Source: Shinella sp. PSBB067
GTDB lineage: Bacteria; Pseudomonadota; Alphaproteobacteria; Rhizobiales; Rhizobiaceae
NCBI RefSeq assembly: GCF_016839145.1
Contig: NZ_CP069303.1
Coordinates: forward strand, 4,269,001-4,333,000
Length of the DNA: 64,000 nt
Reading direction: 5' to 3'
Below, piece by piece: positions 1-10,011 of the stretch. Made by a program: the position numbers and the translations under genes. The notes under the pieces were generated by a model. That model was not told the origin of the DNA. It searched no databases and worked only from the letters and a program-made list of their open reading frames with translations. Position 1 is the stretch's first letter. Every line of letters starts with the position of its first letter.

Positions 1-418
1 GCTCGCGATTGTGACAGCTCTGGCAGGCGATCTGCCCGGACCGGGACAGGAGGGGATCGGTGAAGAGCTTGAATCCGAGCCGCGCCTTTTCGAGGTCCTT
101 GCCCTTCGGCCGCGGCGGGATGGGTAGCGGCGCGAACTCCCGCGCCTCGATCCCCGGGAAAAGCCGCATGGGCGGAAACGCCTCGACCGGCTGCCGGTAG
201 GCCGCCGCAAGGATCGCAAGGTCCTGATCGGACGGCTCTCCCGGGAACGCGGCGAGCAGCGCTTGCCGGCGCTGCTCGAATGCCCGTTCTTCCAATGTCG
301 CAAGTCGCACCAGGCGAACCGCATCCCGCCCCCTGGCGGCCTCGTAGAGCGAGGCTGCCAGGATGACCGAGAGGCCGACCGCCCAGAAGGCGATGAGCAA
401 TCTGAACTGTATCTTCAT
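1..418 (-). CDS. Di-haem cytochrome c peroxidase / MauG-like protein, C-terminus cut by window edge
   Basis: Reading leftwards from an ATG at 418-416, the frame stays open to the window edge and gives the first 139 residues. An N-terminal hydrophobic segment (about residues 5-22, RLLIAFWAVGLSVILAASL) is a signal anchor or signal peptide for export to the periplasm. Near the edge there is a haem-attachment motif CQSCH preceded by LGFKLFTDPLLSRSGQIAC, which matches the usual LGxxLFxDxxLS...CxxCH start of the CcpA/MauG di-haem family. The start codon overlaps the stop of the TonB receptor (TGATG), so the two are translationally coupled and probably work together. The family covers peroxide-reducing CcpA and post-translational modifiers such as MauG and MbnH; the visible part cannot decide between them. 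The second haem site lies outside the window. Confidence 0.8.
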   Translation of the reverse strand, partial: MKIQFRLLIAFWAVGLSVILAASLYEAARGRDAVRLVRLATLEERAFEQRRQALLAAFPGEPSDQDLAILAAAYRQPVEAFPPMRLFPGIEAREFAPLPIPPRPKGKDLEKARLGFKLFTDPLLSRSGQIACQSCHNRE

Positions 419-3108
419 CAGAACGTCGCCTTGGCGCCAAACCAGATGCTCCGGCCGGGAATCCAGGGCTGCGTCGCCGTGGAAATCTTGTTGCCGGTTT
501 CGTTGAACATGTTCTGGACCTTCATTTCGAATTCAAGCGACCCATACTCGGATTCCACGGCCTTGTATGTCGTGTTGAGGTCGAACGTGGCGACGGGCCT
601 GAAATGGAAATCCTCGTATATGTCGTGAGTCATGCCCAAGCCTTCCGAACCGGCCGGCAACCGGCATTTTGCGGCAGCGCTCGTCGAGGGCGTGCAGGTC
701 GTGTCCGTCGCGCGGGCGCCGTCATAGGAGAAGTTGAGGTTTCCCGAAAGACCCACGGTCAGCCGCTCGTCGAGAAAGGTCGTCACCAGATCGACGGAGG
801 TCCTGACCGGAATGTCCATGTTTCCCGTCGCCATGGCGAATTCACCGAGTGAATAGGAAGCGTCGTTGTACCAGATGCGGGTATCGGTCGGGTCGTCGAA
901 ATAGCCGTTCGAGGTCGTGCGCTGCTTGGACCATGTAAGGCTACCCGACAGGCGGACGGTGTCCATGTGCCCCTCGTTCACCGCCCATGTCTTGCCGTAT
1001 TCCATGCTGGCCGACTGGTACTGCGAGTCCCCGTCATTGGTGAGTGCCATGACGCGGCCTGTGGAGTCGGGTGACTTCAGATACTGATCCTTGCCCTGCC
1101 GAAGGAGATAGCGCACGCGCAGATCCCCATCCAGCCACGGATCCGTCCATTTGACGGCAGCCGTGAACTCGTCATTGTAGGGCGTTACCAGATCGAGACC
1201 CGAAAACGTATAGTAAACCTGCGATTGCGCCGTACTCCAGTTGGTAATCGCGCCCGACGAATTGTGTGACCGCGTGTATGTAAGCCCCAACGGCTGACCA
1301 TCTCGGATCGCATAGTAGACCGAATTCGCATTGTAGTAGCGATTGAAGCCCGCAACGAATGCCAAATCCTCGGTGGGTGAAACCGTAGCCGTCAGTCTTG
1401 GAGCAAGATTGAGGTTTCCGAAGAAATCCTCGTAGCTGAGGTGAACGCCCGCCCTGACATTCAGCCAGTCCCATGTTTGGTCGGCTTCGGCATACATGTC
1501 GAGGGAATTGATCGCCGCCTTGTTATGGTATGCAGGGATGACGCTCCTGCGATTGGCGTATTGCTCGTAAGAGCAGGTGGTGTCGCCCGGAGGGCAGGTG
1601 AACGAGGAAACGATCGGTCTCACCAGCAGGGTGTTGTTCGTCCCATAAAGCGTGTATTCTTCGGCTGCGCGGTAGGCATCGACATTTTTGTAATCAAAAC
1701 CGGCGGCGAAGGTGCCGGCGAGAAAGTCCCCGTCTATATCGGACCTGAAGCCGGCTTCCTGCTGGCCTTGTCTCTTGTTCCCCAGCCCTCCCTCGCGGCA
1801 TGACTGGGCCGAGCCTAAGAGATCGGAGGGCAGCGGCGTCCTGCACCAAGACAGCAGGCTAGGGTCGGTGGAGTTGAAAATAAGCCCGGGAACCGGGTCC
1901 CGCGGGCCGGTGCGCGCCCAGACGGTCCGGTAGATCGTCTCGTTTTCCCCGCCGTCGTTCTCCGTTCGGGACTTGTTGAAATAGGCTCTGCTGTCGATCT
2001 TCACATTGGCGAGCCCGAGTGGCTCGTAAACGGCGGTATCAAGATCCTTTTCCCATCGGAGCTGGCCGGTGAAGCCCTTGTTGCGGGCCATGATCTGGGT
2101 ATCTCGATAGAAGTAACCGTCCCACTCCTGCTCGTAGTCCGTATAGGACCCTTCGAGCGTGAACAGCCCGAGATCGGTATCGCGCTTGCTTGCGAGACGG
2201 TAGAAATTGTTGAGCGAGAACTCGTCGGCTATCTGGCTGTAGTACCGGTAGTCCTTCACCTTGTTGGTGTCGCCTCCGGAGCGGCTGTACTGGCCGAGGA
2301 TCGCCCAGGTGTCCGTCAGGGGAACGTTGACCTGCGCGGATGTCTTGTACCGGAAGAATTCCGGGGGCGGGTTGTTCTGGGGGTTGAGGCCGTCCTTCGT
2401 TCCCAGGACAAAGCTCGTCGTGTCGTCGCTCTCGAAGCCGTAGCTGAGCGAGCCGGTCACTTTCTCGGCTTGCGGCTTGGTCAACGTGTAGTCGACGACG
2501 CCGCCCTGGAACTGCCCGTAACGCGCCGAGACGTTGCTGTCCAGCACGGTGGCCTTGTCGAGGAAGTCCGCCGGCACGAAGACGGTCTGCGAATGGAGCC
2601 CGAACACTTCGTTGATGTTGGGGGTCATTTCATAGGTTCCAAGCGAGCCGCCGAAGGGATCCTGCGAACCCGTGACATTGTTGATCCCGATTCCATTAAG
2701 GATGAAGTTGTTCTCGTAGACCTTGCCGCCGGAGATCGACACTTCGAGCGGGCGCAGGTTGATCATGTCCTGGCCGTCGACCCCGGCGCTGTTGTCGGAA
2801 TCGTTCTGGTACTGAACGTTGGGAAGGTTGCGCAGGATCGAGTTGGCGTCGCCGATGCCGCTGGCCTTGTTCATGATGACGACGCTTTCGAGCGAGGTCG
2901 TCCCCGTGTCGGACGTCGCCTTGCCGCCAAGGCTCAGCCACAGGGGGCGAAGCTTGACGACGATCTGCTCGAGCACGGTGGGTTTTTCAGGCGCGGCCTT
3001 CTCCTGCTGGGCACTTGCCGGAGAAATGAAAGCGATGCCGATTGCGATCGAAAGCAGGCACGCGGCGGCATTCGCCACGCGCGGTGACGTCCGTCGGTTC
3101 GGATACAT
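418..3108 (-). CDS. TonB-dependent outer-membrane receptor
   Basis: An 896-residue precursor. The start at 3108 was chosen because GGAGGG lies 9 nt upstream and a clean signal peptide follows (MYPNRRTSPRVANAAACLLS, hydrophobic run, cleavage near PASA-QQ); the longer frame to 3174 adds an unsupported N-terminus. After the signal comes a TonB-box-like LEQIVVK, then a plug domain (about residues 50-210, with NSILRNLPNVQYQND and RYGQFQGGVVDYTL), then a long beta-barrel rich in aromatic and Asn/Asp residues, ending in aromatic KATF as expected for barrel insertion. The protein should import a scarce ligand across the outer membrane using TonB energy; the ligand is unknown. It is coupled to a MauG-like di-haem gene. 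A promoter and a Fur-like sequence lie upstream. Siderophore, haem or copper-chelate uptake are all possible. Confidence 0.9.
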   Translation of the reverse strand: MYPNRRTSPRVANAAACLLSIAIGIAFISPASAQQEKAAPEKPTVLEQIVVKLRPLWLSLGGKATSDTGTTSLESVVIMNKASGIGDANSILRNLPNVQYQNDSDNSAGVDGQDMINLRPLEVSISGGKVYENNFILNGIGINNVTGSQDPFGGSLGTYEMTPNINEVFGLHSQTVFVPADFLDKATVLDSNVSARYGQFQGGVVDYTLTKPQAEKVTGSLSYGFESDDTTSFVLGTKDGLNPQNNPPPEFFRYKTSAQVNVPLTDTWAILGQYSRSGGDTNKVKDYRYYSQIADEFSLNNFYRLASKRDTDLGLFTLEGSYTDYEQEWDGYFYRDTQIMARNKGFTGQLRWEKDLDTAVYEPLGLANVKIDSRAYFNKSRTENDGGENETIYRTVWARTGPRDPVPGLIFNSTDPSLLSWCRTPLPSDLLGSAQSCREGGLGNKRQGQQEAGFRSDIDGDFLAGTFAAGFDYKNVDAYRAAEEYTLYGTNNTLLVRPIVSSFTCPPGDTTCSYEQYANRRSVIPAYHNKAAINSLDMYAEADQTWDWLNVRAGVHLSYEDFFGNLNLAPRLTATVSPTEDLAFVAGFNRYYNANSVYYAIRDGQPLGLTYTRSHNSSGAITNWSTAQSQVYYTFSGLDLVTPYNDEFTAAVKWTDPWLDGDLRVRYLLRQGKDQYLKSPDSTGRVMALTNDGDSQYQSASMEYGKTWAVNEGHMDTVRLSGSLTWSKQRTTSNGYFDDPTDTRIWYNDASYSLGEFAMATGNMDIPVRTSVDLVTTFLDERLTVGLSGNLNFSYDGARATDTTCTPSTSAAAKCRLPAGSEGLGMTHDIYEDFHFRPVATFDLNTTYKAVESEYGSLEFEMKVQNMFNETGNKISTATQPWIPGRSIWFGAKATF

Positions 3109-3155
3109 GACTGAAATCCCTCCAGAAAGTGCAGCGCGCGGGCGCCGTGGAGGTT

Positions 3156-3217
3156 CGATAATAAAACACGACATAAAGAGTCAAGTTTTTATTGCGCCAA
3201 ATATGACGATTCTCATT
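3156..3217 (-). promoter_or_regulatory. Probable promoter and Fur-like operator for the TonB receptor
   Basis: Read on the minus strand, AATGAGAATCGTCATAT (3217-3201) matches about 12 of 16 positions of the classical Fur palindrome AATGATAATCATTATC. It lies directly upstream of TTGACT (3184-3179), and an AT-rich -10 candidate (TATTAT/TTATCG, 3163-3156) follows at 15-17 nt spacing. The position fits metal-dependent repression. In many Rhizobiales iron control is by RirA/Irr and Fur homologues act as Mur or Zur, so the regulator is uncertain. Confidence 0.35.
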
Positions 3218-3377
3218 CGTACTGCGTTTTTGCACCGTTTCGGCGCAATTGCGCCTACGCGCCGGTTAGACCACCTGCTGATGACCAGGCGATCGCCGGG
3301 GATGCGCACCTGCTCTGGTCCTGTGGCCTGACGGACGCAGGGTGGTCATGTCGCTAAGCTAAATTCCAGGGCGAACC

Positions 3378-3449
3378 GGAAGCGTCGGCGGTTATGACAA
3401 TGCCCTCGCTGAAACGATCAACGGCCTCCGTAAGGCCGGGTCATTCATC
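3378..3449 (+). pseudogene. IS3-family transposase relic
   Basis: A short translated stretch, GSVGGYDNALAETINGLRKA, reproduces the conserved region around the last catalytic part of IS3-family OrfB (family form roughly GSVGDSYDNALAETINGLYK). Two residues are missing, the flanks have no open frame and no terminal repeats are visible. It is a decayed insertion-sequence fragment in the 400-base gap between the TonB receptor and the LysR gene. The rest of that gap (3218-3377 and 3450-3508) shows no gene. Confidence 0.7.
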
Positions 3450-3508
3450 GTTGCGGATCGTGGCGAAGCTGCGAAGCCGGCCTCCGGCAACCCGGTGCGG
3501 TTCGAACC

Positions 3509-4405
3509 TTACCATTCAAGCGGGCTGATCTGTCGTGGCGGAGTGTTGTGAAGCTGCTGGACAAAATGCTTCACCGTCGGGGAGCTTTCGCTGGAGCGAA
3601 AGACCGCCGCGACTTCCGAAAAAACGGGCTCTCCGGCGATGCGATGGAATGTAACCCCCGGCAAGGTCACGACATTCCGCACCACGCTCGGGATGACTGC
3701 CACGCCCGCGCCAAGCGAGACGTGGGTGAGGACGGCCAGGAGGCTGCCGGGCGCGGCGACGATATCGGGTTTGAAGCCCCCGCGTTTGGCGACTTCGTAG
3801 GTCCCGGACTCCTGCTCGGGCGCGATGAACGAAGCGCCCGACAGGCGGGCCGCGCGGACGTCGCCCTTGATGTCGCGATAGAGCGAGGAGGGCGCTGCAA
3901 GGCAGAAGTAGTCCCTGAGAAGCGTATGCATTCGCAGCGACCGCGGCATCGCGACCGGCATCCGGACAAAACCGATATCGACCGTGCCGTCAGCGATCAG
4001 GTGCGGCAACGCGTCCATGGGAAACTCGCGGGCGTTGAGCTGGACACCCGGCCACCGTTCCGAGAAGGCGCTCATCTGATACTGAAGAACACCGGCATAG
4101 GCCGCCGATCCGACATAGCCGATCTCGACCCGCCCGATCTCGCCGCGTCCGGCGCGTCGGCCCACGCTTTCCGCCTTCGCGTACTGGTCCAGTACATTGC
4201 GCGCCTCGGCCAGGAAAATCTCGCCGGCCGGCGTCAGCGCCACGGAGCGCTTGGTGCGGTGCAACAGGCGTGCCGACAGGCTTCGCTCGATCTCCTGGAT
4301 CTGCACGGTGAGGGTCGGAGGCGCGATGTTCAGCCGCTCGGCCGCGCGCGCAAAATGCAGCTCCTCGGCAAGCGCGACGAAATAGCGAAGATGCCGAAGC
4401 TCCAT
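3509..4405 (-). CDS. LysR-family transcriptional regulator
   Basis: A 298-residue protein of typical LysR length. The N-terminus MELRHLRYFVALAEELHFARA is the standard winged HTH (residues 1-60, with the HFARAAERLNIAPPTLTVQI recognition region). Residues about 90-290 form the periplasmic-binding-protein-like effector domain (VEIGYVGSAAYAGVL...). It is divergent from the MFS exporter at 4516, with only 110 bp between them and a perfect inverted repeat there, so it very likely regulates the exporter and itself in response to a small molecule. The inducer is not predictable. Confidence 0.92.
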   Translation of the reverse strand: MELRHLRYFVALAEELHFARAAERLNIAPPTLTVQIQEIERSLSARLLHRTKRSVALTPAGEIFLAEARNVLDQYAKAESVGRRAGRGEIGRVEIGYVGSAAYAGVLQYQMSAFSERWPGVQLNAREFPMDALPHLIADGTVDIGFVRMPVAMPRSLRMHTLLRDYFCLAAPSSLYRDIKGDVRAARLSGASFIAPEQESGTYEVAKRGGFKPDIVAAPGSLLAVLTHVSLGAGVAVIPSVVRNVVTLPGVTFHRIAGEPVFSEVAAVFRSSESSPTVKHFVQQLHNTPPRQISPLEW

Positions 4406-4420
4406 GATCGATCTCCGATA

Positions 4421-4437
4421 ATTAGGTTTTACCTAAT
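4421..4437. promoter_or_regulatory. LysR-type operator between regulator and exporter
   Basis: ATTAGGT-TTT-ACCTAAT is a perfect 7-bp inverted repeat with a 3-nt centre, 16 bp before the LysR start codon and about 80 bp before the MFS start. It fits the LysR T-N11-A rule (T4422 to A4434 or nested variants) and is the only strong dyad in this divergent promoter region. Confidence 0.7.
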
Positions 4438-4515
4438 AAACGGGAAAAAAGGCAAGAATGAAAGGAATTCACGAATCTGCGACAACTCCGGCGCCCCGCA
4501 TCGAAGGAAAATGAA

Positions 4516-6036
4516 ATGCCCCCACTGTCTTCCAGACCGACACTCGTGCTGCTCGCCGCATCGACGGGATGCGCTATGACGGTGCTGGACACCAATGTCG
4601 TGGCGGTGGTGCTGCCGACGATCGCGCGGGAGTTCGGTGCGAGTTTTGCCGAAGTCGAGTGGGTGGTCAGCACCTATGTCCTCTGTTTCGCATCGCTGCT
4701 TCTGCCCGCCGGATCCATCGCGGATCGGTATGGGCGGCGGAAAATCTATCTGGCGGGCATCGTGGCGTTCGCGCTTTCGTCCTGGCTTTGCGGAGCGGCC
4801 ACGACGGCGGCATATCTGTATCTGGCGCGCGCGGTGCAAGGCGCCAGCGCGGCCTTCATGCTGGCACCCGCCTTGGCGATCATCGGCCATACGTTTCATT
4901 CCGACAGTGACCGCAACCGCGCCTGGTCCATCTGGGGCGGTATAATGGGACTGACGATGGTGCTGTCCCCGATCATAGGCGGCGTCATCGCCCACACTTT
5001 GGGGTGGCGGTGGGCGTTCTACATCAACATTCCCATCTGCCTCGCGCTTGGGGCCGTCGTGTTCGTCGTGATCGGCGAATCCAGGGACGATAACGCGCGG
5101 CGCCTGGACCCGCTGGGGATCGTGGCCTTTACGGGGGCGATGTTCGGATTGACATGGGGGCTGATCAACGGCCAGGCGCATGGATGGACGTCGCCGGTTG
5201 CCATGGCCGGCTTCCTCGGCGGCGCCGTGGCGCTGGCGGGCTTCCTGCTTGCCGAGAAGGCCCAGCAGAGACCCATGCTCGATCTTCGCCTGTTTGGAAA
5301 TCCCCGCTTCGTCGGCGGTGTATGGGCGATGTTCGCCTATGCGGCCTGTGCGCAGGTCATGGCGTCGATGCTGCCGCTGTATCTCCAGAACGGCCTGGGC
5401 CGGACGGCGCTGGAAGCCGGTTTTTCCATGCTTCCGTTCGCCTTGGCCATGCTGGTCTTTCCGCATCTTGGACGCGTTCTGTCCAATAGGCTGTCTTCCC
5501 GCGAGATCCTGGCGATCGGGCTGTTCGTCGTTGGCGTCGGAAGCTTCATCACGGCATGGGGAGCGAACAGCGCCCATTGGGTCACCGTGATGTGCGGCAT
5601 GCTCGTGCTGGGAAGCGGCGGCGGCCTACTCAACGGCGAAACGCAAAAAGCGATCATGAGCGTCGTTCCCCGGGAGCGGGCCGGCATGGCGTCGGGAATC
5701 AGCACGACGTCGCGGTTTTCGGGAATATTGCTCGGCTTTGCCGTTCTAAGTGGAATACTGGCGACTGCGGTCCGCGCCAATCTGTCGTCCGCCGGCTGCG
5801 GGAATGGGGCGTGCCCGCCGGAATTTGCCGAAGCGGTCGTCGCAGGAGACGTGCGGAACGCTGTTGCCGGCTTGGATACGGCGTCGCATGCCGCATCCAT
5901 TGCCCGCGCCCTCGAAGCCTATTCCCATGGATTCTCCGCCGCGCTTCTCACGTCGGGGATTCTTGCAATCGTCTCGGCGTTGGCTGTCCTGAGGCTCATG
6001 CGGCGGCCGGTTGCCGTCGCCGTAACGTCGCAGTGA
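4516..6036 (+). CDS. DHA2-family MFS drug/metabolite exporter
   Basis: A 506-residue inner-membrane protein with about 14 predicted helices, the size and topology of EmrB/QacA (DHA2) proton antiporters. TM1 carries LDTNVVAVVLPTIAREF (DHA2 motif D1, LDxTxVNVALP) and loop 2-3 carries the MFS signature in DRYGRRKIYLAG (motif A). A hydrophilic loop with two Cys (SSAGCGNGACPPEF) lies between the last helices. No membrane-fusion partner sits beside it, so it may act alone, unlike EmrAB. The divergent LysR gene and its operator suggest induction by its own substrate. GGAA precedes the ATG. Confidence 0.9.
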   Translation: MPPLSSRPTLVLLAASTGCAMTVLDTNVVAVVLPTIAREFGASFAEVEWVVSTYVLCFASLLLPAGSIADRYGRRKIYLAGIVAFALSSWLCGAATTAAYLYLARAVQGASAAFMLAPALAIIGHTFHSDSDRNRAWSIWGGIMGLTMVLSPIIGGVIAHTLGWRWAFYINIPICLALGAVVFVVIGESRDDNARRLDPLGIVAFTGAMFGLTWGLINGQAHGWTSPVAMAGFLGGAVALAGFLLAEKAQQRPMLDLRLFGNPRFVGGVWAMFAYAACAQVMASMLPLYLQNGLGRTALEAGFSMLPFALAMLVFPHLGRVLSNRLSSREILAIGLFVVGVGSFITAWGANSAHWVTVMCGMLVLGSGGGLLNGETQKAIMSVVPRERAGMASGISTTSRFSGILLGFAVLSGILATAVRANLSSAGCGNGACPPEFAEAVVAGDVRNAVAGLDTASHAASIARALEAYSHGFSAALLTSGILAIVSALAVLRLMRRPVAVAVTSQ

Positions 6037-6096
6037 CACTGTCCGGCGCGACGAACGTCCCGGCCGGGACCTGAAACCAGACGGACCCGGCGACTT

Positions 6097-6870
6097 TCAG
6101 CGGCGACGGGAGGCAGCGACGCTGCCGCCGCCGATGCGGCGCAGGGAAATCCCCAGCCTTGCTTCGGCTGCGTTGACCTCCTTGAGCGCCCGGTGCGTGT
6201 AGTGGATATGCGCTTCGGCCGCCTGTCCCGCGGCTTCCGCATCGCCCGCCATCACGCCCTCGTAGATCGCCCTGTGCTGCGCCCGCAGGGCATCGCGCGT
6301 CTCGGGACGCTGGAAAAGCTTCTCACGGTTCTCGATCACGCCGCGCCGCAGCATGCCCGAAAGGGCGCGCATGACGTGCAGCACGACGAGGTTGTGGCTC
6401 GCCTCGTAGACGGCGATATGCAGATCGACGTCCGCATCGCCCTCGTCCTGCTGCGAACCGCGTTCATGCGCCTCGTCGATACGCTCCATGCAGCGCTTCA
6501 ACTGCGCGCGGTCCACGTCGTTCGCACGCCTGGCGGCCAGTTGCGCGGCCATCTTCTCCGTGGTGGCCCGAAACTCGAGATAGTCGTCCACCACGTCGGA
6601 ATGGGCCATCAGGTCCATGAGCGGATCGGTGATCGTGGTGCCCAGCGGAGCGATGGAGCGGCTTCCGTCCCTGGACAAGATCAGCCCGCGGTCCTCAAGG
6701 ATCCTGATCGCCTGCCGAAGCGTCGGCCGCGACACATCGAGGCGCTGGGCCAGTTCGCGCTCGGGCAGAAGATGGTCGCCGGGGCTGAGGGAGCCCTCGA
6801 GAATCAGCATTTCGATATGCCGCGCGGTCTTCTCCGCCGCGCTCTCGTCCTTGGCAGTATTATCGTCCAC
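6097..6870 (-). CDS. lldR: FCD-domain GntR regulator, LldR-like
   Basis: A 257-residue protein with a GntR winged HTH (residues about 10-80, ERELAQRLDVSRPTLRQAIR) and an all-helical FCD effector domain (about 95-240; metal-binding-type D..H in VDLHIAVYEASHN and later H residues). It is divergent from lactate permease and lactate dehydrogenase, the usual position of LldR, which represses lld genes until L-lactate binds. A perfect 10-bp inverted repeat lies in the shared promoter. The lactate specificity is inferred from the neighbours. Confidence 0.85.
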   Translation of the reverse strand: MDDNTAKDESAAEKTARHIEMLILEGSLSPGDHLLPERELAQRLDVSRPTLRQAIRILEDRGLILSRDGSRSIAPLGTTITDPLMDLMAHSDVVDDYLEFRATTEKMAAQLAARRANDVDRAQLKRCMERIDEAHERGSQQDEGDADVDLHIAVYEASHNLVVLHVMRALSGMLRRGVIENREKLFQRPETRDALRAQHRAIYEGVMAGDAEAAGQAAEAHIHYTHRALKEVNAAEARLGISLRRIGGGSVAASRRR

Positions 6871-6939
6871 GTCGTCGCCTCCCGGATGCTACCGTTACAA
6901 TCATGCGTGCGGAAAAGCTAGCTCTCCGGCTTGACCTTT

Positions 6940-6988
6940 TTGGTAAAATGATTTTACCAATGGGGAAGCATGGTAACATGCGGTGACC
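6940..6988. promoter_or_regulatory. LldR-type operator(s) in the lld promoter region
   Basis: TTGGTAAAAT and ATTTTACCAA flank a single G (6940-6960), a perfect 10-bp dyad containing the GGT...ACC half-sites of FadR/LldR-type GntR regulators. A weaker copy, GGTAAC-N5-GTGACC, follows at 6972-6988. A TTGACC -35-like hexamer (6931-6936) abuts the first dyad, so binding there would block the promoter. Confidence 0.75.
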
Positions 6989-7100
6989 GATCCGGTCATC
7001 GGGAGGGGTGTTCAAGCACATCGAGCCGGGCCGCAAGGGCCTGCAAGTCGGTTGGTCCCTGGCTGCCCATTGGCTGCGCGATCAGGGAAAGGGAGGAAAT

Positions 7101-8774
<1,674 letters not shown>

Positions 8775-8849
8775 GAGCAAGCGGCCGGGACGCCCCGTCC
8801 CGGCCGCCTCATGTCCAGCCATCGGGAAACGCCCCGCGGAGCAGCGAAG

Positions 8850-9998
8850 ATGCGTTTGAGCAACTGTCACAATTTCCACGACTTCCGGCGCCTGGCGAAG
8901 CGTCGCCTGCCGGGACCGATCTTCAACTACATCGACGGCGCCGCCGAGGACGAGGTGACCTACCGCCGCAACACCGCCGCCTTCGAGAACTGCGACCTTC
9001 TGCCGAACGTGCTGCGCGGCGTCGATGCCGTCGATCTCTCCGTAACGGTGATGGGCCAGAAGCTCGCCATGCCCGTCTACTGTTCGCCGACCGCGCTGCA
9101 GCGCCTGTTCCACCACGAGGGCGAGCGCGCGGTGGCGGCGGCGGCCGGCAGGTTCGGCACGATGTTCGGCGTCTCCTCGCTCGGCACGATCAGCCTGGAG
9201 GAGGCCCGACGCATCAGCCAGAGCCCGCAGGTCTACCAGTTCTATTTCCACAGGGATCGCGGCCTGAACCGCGAGATGATGGCGCGGGCCAAGCAGGCCG
9301 GCGTCGAGGTGATGATGCTGACCGTCGACAGCATCACCGGGGGAAACCGCGAGCGCGACAAGCGCACCGGCTTTGCCATTCCCTTCAGGCTCAACCTTGC
9401 CGGCGTCGCCCAGTTCGCGGTCAAGCCCGGCTGGGCGCTCAACTATTTCATGCACGAGAAGTTCAGGCTGCCGCAGCTCGACAGCCATGTCGACATGGGC
9501 AGCGGCACGATGTCGATCAGCCGCTACTTCACCGAAATGCTCGACCCGGCGATGAACTGGGACGACGTTGAAGAAATGGTGCGCCACTGGGGCGGCCATT
9601 TCTGCCTGAAGGGCATCATGACGGTCGAGGATGCCCGCCGCGCCGCCGATATCGGCTGCACGGGCATCGTGCTGTCCAACCACGGCGGACGCCAGCTCGA
9701 CGGCTCGCGCAGCGGCTTCGACCAGCTTGCGGAGATCGTCGATGCCGTGGGCGACCGGATCGACGTGATGATGGATGGCGGCGTCCAGCGCGGCACCCAT
9801 GTCCTCAAGGCCCTCTCGCTCGGCGCGAAGGCCGTGGGTCTCGGCCGTTACTATCTCTTCCCGCTTGCCGCCGCCGGCCAGGCCGGCGTCGAGCGCGCGC
9901 TCGAGCAGATGCGCACGGAGATCGAGCGGGACATGCGGCTGATGGGCTGCGCGTCCGTCGCACAGCTCACGCGCGAGAACCTGCGGTTTCGCGCGTGA
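8850..9998 (+). CDS. lldD: FMN-dependent L-lactate dehydrogenase
   Basis: A 382-residue TIM-barrel alpha-hydroxy-acid dehydrogenase. The ATG at 8850 (GGAG 8 nt upstream, product MRLSNCHNFHDFRRLAKRRL) is preferred to 8811, which has no ribosome site. The catalytic histidine is H278 in LSNHGGRQLDGSRSG; FMN-binding landmarks are YCSPTAL near the N-terminus and VMMDGGVQRGTHVLKAL near the C-terminus. It oxidises L-lactate to pyruvate and passes electrons to the respiratory quinone pool. It forms an operon with lldP. A general (S)-2-hydroxy-acid oxidase role is possible, but the permease beside it favours lactate. Confidence 0.9.
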   Translation: MRLSNCHNFHDFRRLAKRRLPGPIFNYIDGAAEDEVTYRRNTAAFENCDLLPNVLRGVDAVDLSVTVMGQKLAMPVYCSPTALQRLFHHEGERAVAAAAGRFGTMFGVSSLGTISLEEARRISQSPQVYQFYFHRDRGLNREMMARAKQAGVEVMMLTVDSITGGNRERDKRTGFAIPFRLNLAGVAQFAVKPGWALNYFMHEKFRLPQLDSHVDMGSGTMSISRYFTEMLDPAMNWDDVEEMVRHWGGHFCLKGIMTVEDARRAADIGCTGIVLSNHGGRQLDGSRSGFDQLAEIVDAVGDRIDVMMDGGVQRGTHVLKALSLGAKAVGLGRYYLFPLAAAGQAGVERALEQMRTEIERDMRLMGCASVAQLTRENLRFRA

Positions 9999-10011
9999 GC
10001 GGCCGGCCGGC

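Noticed and set aside
6057-6070. GTCCCGG/CCGGGAC palindrome after the MFS gene as a terminator
   Set aside because: It has no loop and no T-rich tract on either side, so a terminator call is not supported.
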